From: Oscheius dolichura
Taxonomy: Eukaryota > Nematoda > Chromadorea > Rhabditida > Rhabditidae
Assembly: GCA_932521035.1 (NCBI GenBank)
Contig: OW051495.1
Location: forward strand, 10,168,001-10,232,000
DNA: 64,000 nt
Direction of reading: 5' to 3'
In this document: piece after piece, positions 31,591 through 42,838 of the stretch
Position numbering within the stretch: position 1 is the stretch's first letter
Layout of the letters: each line of letters begins with the position of its first letter
Program-made: the position numbers and the translations under genes
Notes under the pieces: generated by a model
What the model was told of the DNA's origin: nothing
What the model saw: the letters and a program-made list of their open reading frames with translations, nothing else
Database searches by the model: none

Positions 31591-34023
31591 TTAGCGGGAT
31601 AAATTATTCAAATCCGATATGGTAAAATTTTGGTCAGGGTTTCCTAATTCAACATCCGGCATGTTGTCTGTAAAATTCAACGTGGCTGGCTCTCGCTCAA
31701 TGTGGTAATAGATGATCTCTTCTCCTTTAAACGGGTCATCCCAGTCGACCATAGCCGCCCAGTCTATTGTATCCGCCGATTCGCCGTTCAAAGGGGTCGG
31801 CGTGAGCATATCAGTAGTTGCTCCTTGTGCATTAGTAGCGTCTTGTCCACTCGAATTTCTGCTAGTACCTTCTCCCATTCTCTCACGAACACGGCCAGCC
31901 TCCCTCTCCTTATCCCAATCAATTGGCGTGTATTCTTCCGGATGTTTGGGAGAATTCTCAAAATCAACGATAAACTTCTGATTCTGTAATATTCTAATAA
32001 AAAAAGAACTGACAAGTTAAACCTTACCAAGAGCAAGTCCTTTAGTTTAGCCATCTGTATTTGTTTGGCCTCTTCTTCTTTTTCTTTCTGGACTGTCTGA
32101 ATAGTTATTTTTTTGTAAAAAGTCAAAATAAAAAGAAAGACTCACTTCAGTAATTTTCTCTATTCTGTAGAAGGTGAAGCCGTGCTTGTTGGCGATTTTT
32201 ACCGGATCGACTTCCTAAAGTTATCTATATAGATTGCTTGAGAAGAGCAGTCCGTGAGTCAGGGGTTGAATTTGAAATGAATGTATTTCAACAATTCATT
32301 AATGAGAAGGAAAAGAAGAAAGAAGAAAGAAAGGAAGAAAGAAAGAATTGAACTTGCCTCTAACTGTGGATTAGTCCGAAGGTATCGGGTCCTAATGGTT
32401 TCTCTGTCATCACCATTCAGAGGGCATGGAAGCGTGTATTCTTGCAGGCGAGGAGGAGTTTCCCAAGTGGGAAAGGGCCTAGAGATATTCATCTCGGCTG
32501 CTCTCTGTAAAATGTTTGTGTAATAAATAAATAAATAAATACTACTACCTTATAAATCAACCGTCTCGCTTCATTAATTTGAGCCTGAGTGAGAAGAACA
32601 CCGTCTGAGAGAATTAACTCGTTTGAGATCCAAAGAGGCTCCATAATATAGTCAAATTGTCCTTCAAAGTTCAGAGGAGCGTGCTCTCCATAATTCCAAT
32701 CCTAAAAAGTAGTTTCTTTAATCCAAAAACAAATTCTAAAGCCTACCAGAATAGCAACCTTCTCGAATAGATCCAAGACACACTTCTTCTTCTTTTTTGT
32801 AGCTGACTTTGGTAATTCGGCGTTTGTCTTTCCACTGGCTTGCTTTTGTTTTTGTTTCTTCAGCTTGCCATTAATCTCACAAAGGCGCTTCCTCTCCATG
32901 AGTTCATAATACCAATGTTCGATGATATGGGTGATGGGGACGTCTGAAAAAGGACATTTACCATTATTGTAACGGAAAATTTGGCGCGAAATACTGCAGC
33001 AAATTTTCAATCAAAACTATAATACAAAAAGAAACTTTAGAACCGCTTTCCGGTTTAGGATAGCGGCCTAGAACAGCTCTTAAACAAATTCCCCCGACAA
33101 ATTAAAAAGAAAACATATAAAAGAAACATACCCATGTGAAACACAGCAGAATAACTGTGCTTGGCAACCAGAGAGTCAATAGTTTCAACATCAGCCGATA
33201 TCCACTCTTCAGGAAACTCCTTCCCCAACGACTCCAAGTGCTTGCTCCACTTTGTCACAATGTCTCTGAATCCTTCATAAAGCTCCGATGATCGGGGAGT
33301 TTCGAATTTAGGGAGTGGCGGGTGATCTTCAGGTTCAAGGAACAGTTCCAGGAGATTCATGAGGATAATAATTTGACGAAAACTGAGTACAGGCAATACT
33401 GGTGGCATCAATCCGTGGATCATCAGGACCATGGCCAACATCTTCACTGGTAACCCATCAAACTCCAGCTCCTCGGAGAGCATCTGCTTTTCCTTAGGCA
33501 CTTCTCCTCCGGTGAGAAAGCATTTAAAATTCTTGTCCCGGTCTGATATTTCTGCACTGGTAGGGAATCTTCGACTTCGGCCGGTAAGAAAGGAGTAGGA
33601 GTATCTGTGTCTACCGTCGTACTCCTCGTGGATCTTCTGCCAGAAAGTTTTAACTCTTTCTGCGGCGAGATCTTCAAAGTCTTCGTCAAGGCTTTCCAAT
33701 GGTTGTGCTGCTCCCGGCGGTGTCGGTGGTCGCGGTCCGAGCGTCTGTTTCTGTAGCAGTTCTGCTAGCTGTGGGACATTATCAGCTGATGCTCCCGGTG
33801 GGTGTTCCACGCCGCCACCTCGTCCTCCTCGTCCGCCTCGGTTGCCACGACCACGTGCCTGTCCTCGGCCTCTTCCTCGGCCTCTCCCTCGTCCACCAGA
33901 TCCCTCGAGGTCTTCATCCTCTTCATAGCTCCCTTGAGGTTTTTGTTTCGTAAGACTCCTGCCTAGCACACAACTCGCATCCGAGCCGTTCGAATTTCTA
34001 CGGAGCTTTCGTTTTGGTGGCAT
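31591..34023 (-). CDS. RGG-rich nuclear/RNA-binding-type protein, 639 aa
   Basis: Seven exons close in phase: 33132-34023, 32747-32943, 32549-32701, 32358-32504, 32146-32214, 32028-32096 and 31591-31983. The N-terminus is basic (MPPKRKLRRNSNGSDASC), followed at residues about 45-70 by Gly-Arg repeats (GRGRGRGRGRGQARGRG), which suggest RNA binding and arginine methylation. Then come an acidic region, a conserved-looking helical part (FWQKIHEEYDGRHRYSYS), a Lys-rich stretch (KKQKQKQASGK) and an acidic Ser/Thr/Asn-rich C-terminus. I do not recognise the family. The intron after exon 4 uses a GC-AG splice pair (GAG|GCAAGT). A TTTTACAG acceptor lies 6-7 bp before the ATG, consistent with spliced-leader addition. 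Confidence 0.7.
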
Positions 34024-34708
34024 GATGACCTGTAAAATAAGAATAAAAAAATAAAAATAAAAGATAAACCCCGTTATTTTAGCTAAAAAGGATTCCCTCT
34101 TCTATAGTTTGAAATAAATTATGAGATGTGTAATTAGCCTCGTTAAGGGTCACCTACCGCTGATCTCTTTTTGATCAATGCTCGGCCTAGTAATTATAGC
34201 CTAAATATTAAACAAAACCACTTACAGTAGGAAATCTGTTGAATACAATTTCTCCAGATAGATCGACAGGTTACTGATTCGCCGAAGACGACCTCGGCGC
34301 AGCGTCGAGCCTAAATATGATACGCAGATTAGCTATGGTCCAGAATCCCCGGTTAAACTACCCCCAGGCAGCCAATTCACATCAATCGTATTTCTTTCAA
34401 TAGATTGAAGTATGGAGAATAAAGTAATGATAGAAAGTTTGAGTATTTTCTTGTCCGAAAGGGGGAAAAACTAGAGCGTCGGTTTCAGAAGTGTACGGTA
34501 GCCGCAACGCTCGAGGTCACGCGCAGCGCTTCCAGAATCAATTGGCGCCAACTGATTCTCGATATCTAAACAGTTACCATGGAAAATAAACAGGTTGATT
34601 GTTAAATTTCTAACAAGTTAACAACTTTTGTTGTCAGTCTGCATAGGACAAAACAGCAAAAATATTGGGCTCTTTGGAAGTTTTCTTTATACAAGTGTTA
34701 CCCAGATA

Positions 34709-34870
34709 TGGTCCGTTTCGAATTTCGGGGGTTTTCCACTACGGGGCCATTTGACACTTTGGGGAACAAAAGCGCCCGAATTTCAAATTCAAACTGTGAA
34801 TCAGGCAACTTTTGCTCATTATTTTCCCAAATGGTCTCCATTGGAAACCCCCGAGGTTGGAAACGGACTA
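34709..34870. mobile_element. Small MITE, relative of the 10.8-kb element
   Basis: Ends TGGTCCGTTTCGAATTTCGG and, on the other strand, TAGTCCGTTTCCAACCTCGG. About 40 bp of diverged inverted repeat is flanked by TA on both sides (34707-34708, 34871-34872). The tip is shared with the 10786-11357 element. Confidence 0.6.
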
Positions 34871-34906
34871 TATATACCCCCCAGTAAATAGAAGAAGTAC
34901 AACATA

Positions 34907-35140
34907 CCTCAATATACAATATAATTAGATAAGGTTTATCCTTCCTGACGAATGTAGCAAGGGGAGCGATGAGTCTCTCTGGGGTCCTCTCTAGCAATGC
35001 GACACTATGGGGGTCACGGCACATCCCATCGAGGGGGGTCATTCCCACACCTGATAATCGATTTCCACCCGGCAGATACAGTAAAGTGCCCAATAAGTAT
35101 GCGGCGAACAATGTGCGGCAGATGATAACGATCCCTAAAT
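34907..35140 (-). other. Isolated exon-like frame with hydrophobic start
   Basis: The minus strand has an acceptor (CATTTAG) followed by GIVIICRTLFAAYLLGTLLY and about 50 more residues, ending at a GAG|GTATGT donor. It looks like one exon of a membrane protein gene, but no neighbouring exons fit; the MITE at 34709 is directly downstream. Possibly a receptor relic. Confidence 0.3.
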
Positions 35141-35571
35141 GAGCAAGGACAAAGGAAGCTATCGAACGCGCTTGATAATCTACAAGACAACAGATGATGG
35201 TAACCAAATGTTCAGGGTGAGCTTCGCATATAAAATGCTATAAATTGCAGTGATTCAATTAATTTTGGATCGTTTAAAGTAATGTTGAGCCGGTTTTAAC
35301 CTTGAAGCCAATTTCGACCATTTGAGCTCATTTCGGGCCGTTTGAAACTGATTCTGACAGGTGGAAGTATATTTGGACTGTTGAATGTTGAAGCACATTA
35401 ATTCTCATTTTTTTTATTTGCTCGATATTCCACAAGGAAGCATTCGTTATGGCGGTAAACCCCAACATCTCATATTTCTAACAGGGGAATTTTAGCGGCA
35501 AATCAAACAAATCTTCCGCCGTCCAAGCCTTTTTGGCGCCTTTTTGAGCATATTTCTCTATATTAAAAAGC

Positions 35572-37298
35572 ATGGAAAAGGAGACAAAGTTGGAGGAATC
35601 GAACGAGGAAAGCTGTTTAACATACTCTACACTACATGAACAATCATCACAAATTGAAGACTCCCGAAGGAAGGCGGACTCCTTCTGCCAAAAATCACGA
35701 CAACCGCTTGCTACCTACTTGATAATCCTTGGTATTCCAGAAGGGTAGGCCAATTTCGCGCTGTAAGGTCCATTTTAGCGAAGAGGGCCACCGAATAATC
35801 AGGCTTTACAACAAATTTGTGATACTCGGTCTGGTAAATCTTTTAAATGCGTCCTATTCGTTTCGTAGATCCTCGTCTGTATCCGAAGGGCCACCCAAAT
35901 TAGCCGTGCTCCGGACACTCCGTACATTTCCATTCAGGAGACCGTCTTTGATCCCAATGTGATCCTGACATTCTGCCGGTTCATTTTTGTTTTTGGCACT
36001 CTTACGACTATGTTATCGTTACAGTTGATAGACACAAAGAGAAGACGATTTATGGAGGTCAGCTGCCTTTTTATTTTAATCCAATTCAGGCGGTGGATAT
36101 GGCGATAGAACTGGAAAATGCACCGGTATTCGTGAGGAAAATGAGGAAGTCCATACACTACCTTCTCGTATTTGCTATTGCTCTGACTGTAATGGGGTGC
36201 TTCTTTGAAGTTTGTAAGTGTTATCATAGGTGAGTAGTCATGATTTTCAGCTTATAGGACTGATATATTTGGGACGAGCGTGCCCTGGGTACCGCCGTTG
36301 ATAACTGTCAGCTGTTTCTACCTGCCTGTCGACATCTACCTAGTTTCATCTTACAGTACCCTATAGTTTCTATCATTTTAGACTATAATTTGCCAGACAA
36401 GCATAACAATGATGGCCGTTGACTTCTTCGTGAGCTGTACTTTGTTACGGTATCTTGTATTGGATGTGTGCATTCACATGCAGAAGAACTTCAAGTAGGG
36501 TGTTATTCATATAGTCCGTTTCTCGGGATTCAAGGCCAGCCTTCAGAAAACCTCGTCCCGCAGCGGAGATGCGCCACGAAATTTAAACTCGTGACATATC
36601 CGGACTATAAAAGTGGAAATTTTTAGAGAATCGCCGACTCTTGTCAAACTCCACCATTTGGATGAGATGCAGTCACATCATTTTGGTCTAATTGTGGCCA
36701 AGAAGCACTTGGAGGATTGTTATTCCTTCGCAGTCTTTCTATTTTACAGCATGGCTGTTCCCTTATGTTGTTTCATGGCTTACATTGCTTATCGAAACGA
36801 TGACGTGAGTTCTACTAGTGAGGTATCACTTGATCTATTCAGAACAACATGGCAATTACCAGTTCGCTTGTAATTTGGATCACTTCTGCCATTGTTCTAC
36901 TGCTTATTCTGAGTATTCCGGCATTTCAACTTGTAGAAGAGGTTCGCTCTTTTATTATCCGAATACACTACTCTTCAGGGTGAAAATCTCTTGACCTGTG
37001 CTTTTGAAATGTATCAACGGTGCCTGAAAGGAGATGACGATGTACGAATAATCACGAAATTCTCCATTTTGACAACACAGATTCAATCTCATCCGATGAT
37101 CATCTCCGCCTATAATTACTTCCCAATGAATCGGGCTATGATTCTCTCTGTGGGTTGTTTACCTTATCCGTGGCAACAGACCGTTAGATGTTCTCCGTCA
37201 TCTTCACGTACTTCCTGATCTTAGTTCAATTCAGCGAAGAAGGCAAAGAAATCCAGTCGGTGTTGGATACTCTGAAAAATGTCTCAATAACCAAATAA
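35572..37298 (+). CDS. Gustatory-receptor-like (Gr/LITE-1-type) 7TM protein, first of a tandem pair
   Basis: Ten exons close in phase: 35572-35744, 35779-35833, 35869-36057, 36090-36213, 36251-36342, 36382-36494, 36627-36804, 36843-36941, 36979-37149 and 37188-37298, giving 434 residues. There are seven hydrophobic segments; TM7 carries FTYFLILVQF, the TYhhhhhQF signature of insect Gr/Or and nematode GUR/LITE-1/EGL-47 proteins. Other landmarks are VFDPNVILTFCRF, MAVDFFVSCTLLRYLV, HLDEMQSHHF (loop), SIPAFQLVEE and AYNYFPMNRAM before TM7. The N-terminus is cytosolic and polar. Its exon sizes (55, 189, 124, 178, 99, 171) are the same as in the next gene. Intron 6 contains a small MITE. Ligand unknown; relatives sense light, hydrogen peroxide or tastants. 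Confidence 0.85.
36512..36607. mobile_element. Short element with TAGTCCG tips in Gr-like intron 6
   Basis: Begins TAGTCCGTTTCTCGGG and ends CCGGACTA, with TA on both sides (36510-36511, 36608-36609). Only the outer 7 bp pair, so the relation to the larger elements at 10786 and 34709 is tentative. Confidence 0.35.
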
Positions 37299-37755
37299 AC
37301 ATTTCACATTAAGAGAGAATCTGCCCCAGATGGACTTCAAAAGTCTCATCTTCATTTTAGCCTGTATCAAATTACTTGCCCCCAGCCGTTGTGGGCGACG
37401 GCGGCAAACAGCAACGGCATTCTCATTCAATAAAAGTATATTTCTTTATTTACCCGCGCTTGAACATTGACCTCGCTTGCCTAAATTTGGACTAACCTCT
37501 ATCCTCAAAAATGCCCCCATAAGATTCAAGAATTTATCACCCAATAAAAAGCTAGGAATTCAGCTCTGAAACCCCATTCATCCCCGGGCCGAAGCCAATT
37601 TTATGTCCTCGAGAGCCCCCGAATGAACCCCCTGAAATGAACATGTGGTTCTGTGTAAGGTCCTTGAGCTTATCCATCTCTCATGTCACCAGATTGCTGC
37701 ACTTTTTCCCAGTTTCTCTTTTCATTTCCCCCTAAGCAACTTGGCTCTTCAGATC

Positions 37756-39608
37756 ATGTCAAAAATAGATGATAAGTCTGTTTCTAATTCTATCGACCAA
37801 AAGCTCCTGCAGCCACAGGAGACAACAGTAAAAATGGAAGAAGCTCGCTCTTTTACTAAAGAGGCTCGTCTCCCTCTTGTTCGCTTTACGAGAGCTGTTG
37901 GTCTCTACGACGGGTAGGTGGGATAACGACTAGGACAAATTGACAGTCCCTTTTCAGCCCCACCAATAACAAATGGGTTCGGTTCTATCGCTACTGCATA
38001 ATACTCTTCCTGGTAGGGTAGATCATTCGAATAAGTAGCTCTTTTAGGCAGGTGCTAGCCTCCGTCGTGCTGGCCAAATCTCTCGAGACCCGAAGACCCC
38101 GTTTATTTCGTTTCAAGAAACCCTCGTTGATCCCAATGTTATGATGACCCTATCTCGATTTCTCTACACCTCCGCCGCACTGGCCACTGCCCTTCTTCAA
38201 GTCCAATTGGACCGGACAAGAACAGTCTTTCTCCAAGTGACTTCAAGGGTCGTTGGACCTTGTTTCTCTTGTATTTTAGGCGGTAGACCAAACGATGAGT
38301 TCGGAATATGGGAATGTAGCAGCAAAGAAGACGAAAAAGCCTATTTTCGTTATACTCGTCTTCAGCTGTTCAGTCACATTCTTCGGTTGTACAATGGAGC
38401 TCCGTAAAAACTTTCACTGCTTTCAATTGTACCTAATTTAAGTGTATAAAACGACAATTTTCGGGAAGGATCTCCCATGGATGCCTCCTTTAGTTGGCCC
38501 CGGCTTTAAATTTCTCATCTTCGACTTTATCTGGGTAACCAGTAAGACTCTCTTTATCTCTTTCTCTCTATCCATGTAGTTTTTCGGTTTAAAGATTCTT
38601 TCCTCTTCGGTTCTTCCACCATTATTATAATCTACTTTTAGCTTTTAGTATGTCAATACTCGGTGACGATGGTAGCAGCCGACTTCTTCTTGAGCTGTAC
38701 CCTATTGCGGTATCTTGTACAAGATGTCTGCCACCATATGAAAAAGAACTTCATGTAACTACACCTTATATTTTGAGCTGATACTTTAGGGAAGCACCGG
38801 CTCTGGTGAAGCTACACTACCTTGACAGTATCCAAACTCACCATCATCTTCTAACCAGAGCGATGAAGAAACTGGAGGAATGCTATTCACTAGCTCTGTT
38901 TGTTTACTACAGTTTTGCTGTTCCTGCCTGTTGTTTCATGGCGTATGTCGGCTACAGGAGCAGTGGGGTGAGTAGAATGGGTAGGCGGGCTCAGGACAGC
39001 TGAGAAACCCGGCCAGATCGGACAGGATCGCCTCATTGCAATACAAAAGCAACGGGTAAAACTAGCCCCCAAACATCCGCTCATGTAATGATATTATTCC
39101 TGGATATTTATAGGGGCACAGCGGACTGACCGGTGGAATTGCTATCTGGGTAACGTCTGTAATAATTCTTCTTCTAATTATGAGCATTCCAGCCTTCCAA
39201 TTAACAGAAGATGTGAGCAGTTTACTTTATTGTGTTTACATTTATGATTAATATTTAGGGAGAACAAATTACAGAAGGAGCTTTTGAATTATATCAAAAT
39301 TGCTTGAGAGGAGAAGAAGACGCCCGTATAACAACACAGTTCTCCATCTTGATTTCACAGATCCAGTCTCACCCTATCACAATATCAGCCTATAATTATT
39401 TCCCACTAAATAGAGCCATGTTGTTATCGGTAAGTCGCCATTTTGGCTAGCTCACCACCCTGACGTTCAGATGTTCTCGGTCATCTTCACGTACTTCCTG
39501 ATCTTGGTTCAATTCAGTGAAGGGTCAGAGGATAAGGAGCCGTCCCAGCTGTCAGAACTCCAAGCAGCTTTAGCCATTTGCAGAAATGCCTCCCTATTTT
39601 TTCAATAA
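37756..39608 (+). CDS. Gustatory-receptor-like (Gr/LITE-1-type) 7TM protein, second of the pair
   Basis: Ten exons close in phase: 37756-37913, 37958-38012, 38048-38236, 38280-38403, 38443-38541, 38649-38754, 38790-38967, 39114-39212, 39259-39429 and 39471-39608, giving 438 residues, about the length of C. elegans LITE-1. Landmarks match the upstream gene: VRFTRAVGLYDG in the N-terminus, RRAGQISRDPKTPFISFQET, LVDPNVMMTLSRFLYT, MVAADFFLSCTLLRYLV, HYLDSIQTHHH, SIPAFQLTED, AYNYFPLNRAM and the C-terminal FTYFLILVQFSEG (TYhhhhhQF). The short cytosolic tail is acidic. The gene starts 458 bp after its partner ends; both probably arose by tandem duplication and may be co-expressed. Confidence 0.85.
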
Positions 39609-39614
39609 AATAAC

Positions 39615-42600
39615 AAATTGGATGGTTTACTGTATCCTCCCGGAGTAGAGTCCTTTATCCTCCACCCCGAGTCCTTTATTCTCCACAGTTGTCCGTTTCT
39701 AGCTTTCCCACTGGTAAATGTGTCTCATTGTGGACAAGGCCTTCGAGAAGGATTTTCTCCCCTTTGCAGGAACCGGTCGCTCTCTCTCTCTCTCTTACAA
39801 ATTACCTACCACGCACTGGTCAGTGGGGGTATATTGCATCCGTGTCGCGCTATTTCTCTCTCCGCGTAAAAGGATCCATTGGGTTGTGCCCCCTTTCCCG
39901 TAGTAGTGACCAACAGCTGACAATTGCATCTAATTTGGTATCAGAATCAGGAGATCTTACGAGGAATACGTCACAGAAGAGACAAAAAGAGATGTAGTGC
40001 CTTCTTCTTCTTGTTGTTCCATTCAGTCAGACACAACAGTTTCGTGTGTCGTGTGTGTGAATATTGCAACCGACCAGCAGGGAGGTTGTCGCCTTTTCTT
40101 GTCACGTGGAGCGCATCGCAACTGGTTTCCCGTCCATTTTACGTGAGGAGGACGGGGTGATCTCCCCTCGATGGTTGCATCTCTATTTCAGGGTCTTTCT
40201 TTCCTTCTCATCATTTCCAGAAGGTTACTACTTCATCTGGATATTGTCTCCTATATTTCTGGCTAGTCTATGACCAAAAAGCCATTGACTTTCCCCAATT
40301 TGATCTTCTATAGCTAAACTTTTTGAAATCTGTTATCTCTCTCCTTATTTTGGCAATGTTTGTGGCTGACCGGGCTAAACAGAGCCCGCTCTCATAAATA
40401 TTCATGTGGTAAACCGTCCACATCACCTTTGTCCGCCTGGGAGGTTCTCTTCCTCCCTCGTCTCATAAACGTTTTCTCCACAATTCCAGAGAAGTTTGTT
40501 CTGACGTCTTCCCTAGACAGGAACAGGCTCCACTGGCGATTGTTGACGACTCTTTATCCTACACGTCTACGTTTGGTCTGTCAGTCCCTTTTCCTGTATC
40601 GTCCCTTCTAGTCGTAGGCAGTATTGGTTTCTTCCGATTGATATCTTTAAAGTAGAAGAGTAATTTGTCTTTCTTTTTACGAGCACGGCATTGAGATTTG
40701 TGACTGTTTCTCTGTTAGTCACGGTGGCTCAACATCTTTTTTTTGGAACCTCCCTTTGCAAACAGAAAGAACAAAGGAACGTGGATTCTTTCTACCCTTT
40801 TTTTCCACAAGAAAGTCGATTCTTCTTCCTTTTAGCCTTATTCATAGGATCTCTTTAAACTTCGCAGACTACTCTCATCGTTGCCGACAAGTCGGAAAAT
40901 TCTGGAAAAAAGGAATAATACGTGTCCTTAAAATGTTGTCGGTGATCACCATTAAGCTGTTCCACACGTGGGCCCTTTCTTTCTTTGAAGGTCACTTTCT
41001 CCCTCGCGTGGTCATGAGACCCTTCTTTTCACTCCCTAGCCTTCTCCTCCTAACTGCAACAGACCATACCGGAAACCTTAACTTTGATCTCGCGGTTTCG
41101 GACCGGCTTCACTCTGTGTCATTTTACCCGTTTCGGGAAACTTTTCTCCATCTACGTCACAATTCCCCACACAATTCCCGCCACAAAGGAAAGACACAGG
41201 CGACTTTTGATGGTTATAATAGGTGACAGGAGTGAAAATATTGCCACGAATTTGTTTGCAAACCATTACCTCTATTGATTTGGAAGTGTGAACAATACCT
41301 AGTCAGACCGGAGGGTATACAGGGATCGGGGGGCACACATTAGACAGTCTTGATCCCCTGTTCCGGGTTTTTTATGGTCTATTCAGTCGTTCTGTATTAT
41401 TTCGACCATTTCTTTTTCTCGTCTCACGGTCTTTTCCTTGTAAATGTCAAACTGCGAAATGGCTCCTTTTATGACCAAGTTTTATGCATCACCCCCGTGT
41501 GACAATTCCCTCTTTTCGAGAATTTTGGTCCAACATCTCCTTTTAAAAGCACTTCTCGCCGTGTAATAGTCAACAGTCCAGTTCCCCTTTTCGGAAAGGA
41601 TTGAGGCAACTACCTTGAACTATCGGGTCAGCCGCTAACCTGCGAAAGGAGATGATTGATTCGGCCTAGATCCGGAGCGGACCTTTCCCTTATCACAACC
41701 TAATTTCTCTGGTTGTCGCATATGTCAACACGATTTGCATCTCGACTAACGAAGAGAATCCCTTTCTCTCTTAATCCGAGAAAACAAGACGCGTTCCGTC
41801 TCTCCCCCTGCGTTTTTCTCGGAACACGGCTTTGTCGACATTATGGCCTCTCTTTTTCTCAAAATAACCCCAATTATCAGCAAAATTCTCTTCCCTAGCC
41901 CCCTGGGCTAACCCTCAGAATCTTTACAACCGCCTTGACGTATTTAGATCTTGGTTTTGCCCATCACTGACAACGCCATGTGAGTCAGCCTATCTCTCTT
42001 ACAGAAACCGGGAGTCCGTAATCCGTTAACTGATCCAACCCTTTCTCATGCCCTTCTCATCCTTGAAAAGTGGTTGATGATATCACCGGTCGGTGCTGGG
42101 GTTAAGTTCGAAGGCCGAGTAAAGGTCACACCATTCGCTACGAAATGCAACACTCCTTTGCCCACACCTTCTTTAAATCAAAGCCGTCTAGACGACGTCT
42201 TTTCGGAGTTGTAATTCTTTCTATCCAGAACTTCTTTTCCAGTAGGAACTGTTCGATTTGTATTGTAGATAATAAGTTTTTAAACTATAGACAGCATCCT
42301 TGGAATCACTACGCTGTGTAAATATTGATACGCAGGGAGAGAAAAAGTAGCCAAAGCTCACGGAGAGTTCTCATAGCCACTCCAAGCCTAGATTCTTGTT
42401 GTTTCTCACAATTCGGCAAATTTATTACCATTTCCGGATGAAAATCCCTCCCCTCGTCATGATAATCTCCATGGTAATCGTCGTTTCTGACCTTTAAAAC
42501 CGGACGTCGGGAGGGTGTGAGTATAAACAGATATTTGACGGGTTCCTTTCCTCCCCACCAAATCTGCTGCTCACCGCCGCCGTCGACCGGCTAATCTTGT

Positions 42601-42830
42601 TTCAATTTGCGTCCTGCTCCTGATCCAATTGCCACTCTTTTTATTCTTCTTGCCCTCTCACCTCCTGCTCTTTTCCTTCCTTCCTTTCCTTCTTTTCTTT
42701 TCAATAATCCCGTCCATTTCAGACTTCTACATCACCATTTCTTCCCTCATTTTCCTCGGACGACCTTGTTCTCCCCGGCTGAACCACTCTTAGAGTGCAA
42801 ACGTCTTTTGACTTCTGTTAATCGGAGCAG
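39615..42830. other. Long intergenic region, no gene supported
   Basis: Strongly pyrimidine-biased on the plus strand (many CTCTCT and TTCTTC runs, for example 39780-39795), which produces long Ser/Leu/Phe-rich frames without domain content. I found no repeat family with clear ends. TATA-like GTATAAAC lies at about 42521, before the next gene. Confidence 0.4.
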
Positions 42831-42838
42831 GGTCCATT

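Noticed and set aside
34907-35210. Receptor-like minus-strand frame as a full gene
   Set aside because: Only one exon-like block is seen, so it is listed as an isolated exon, not as a gene.
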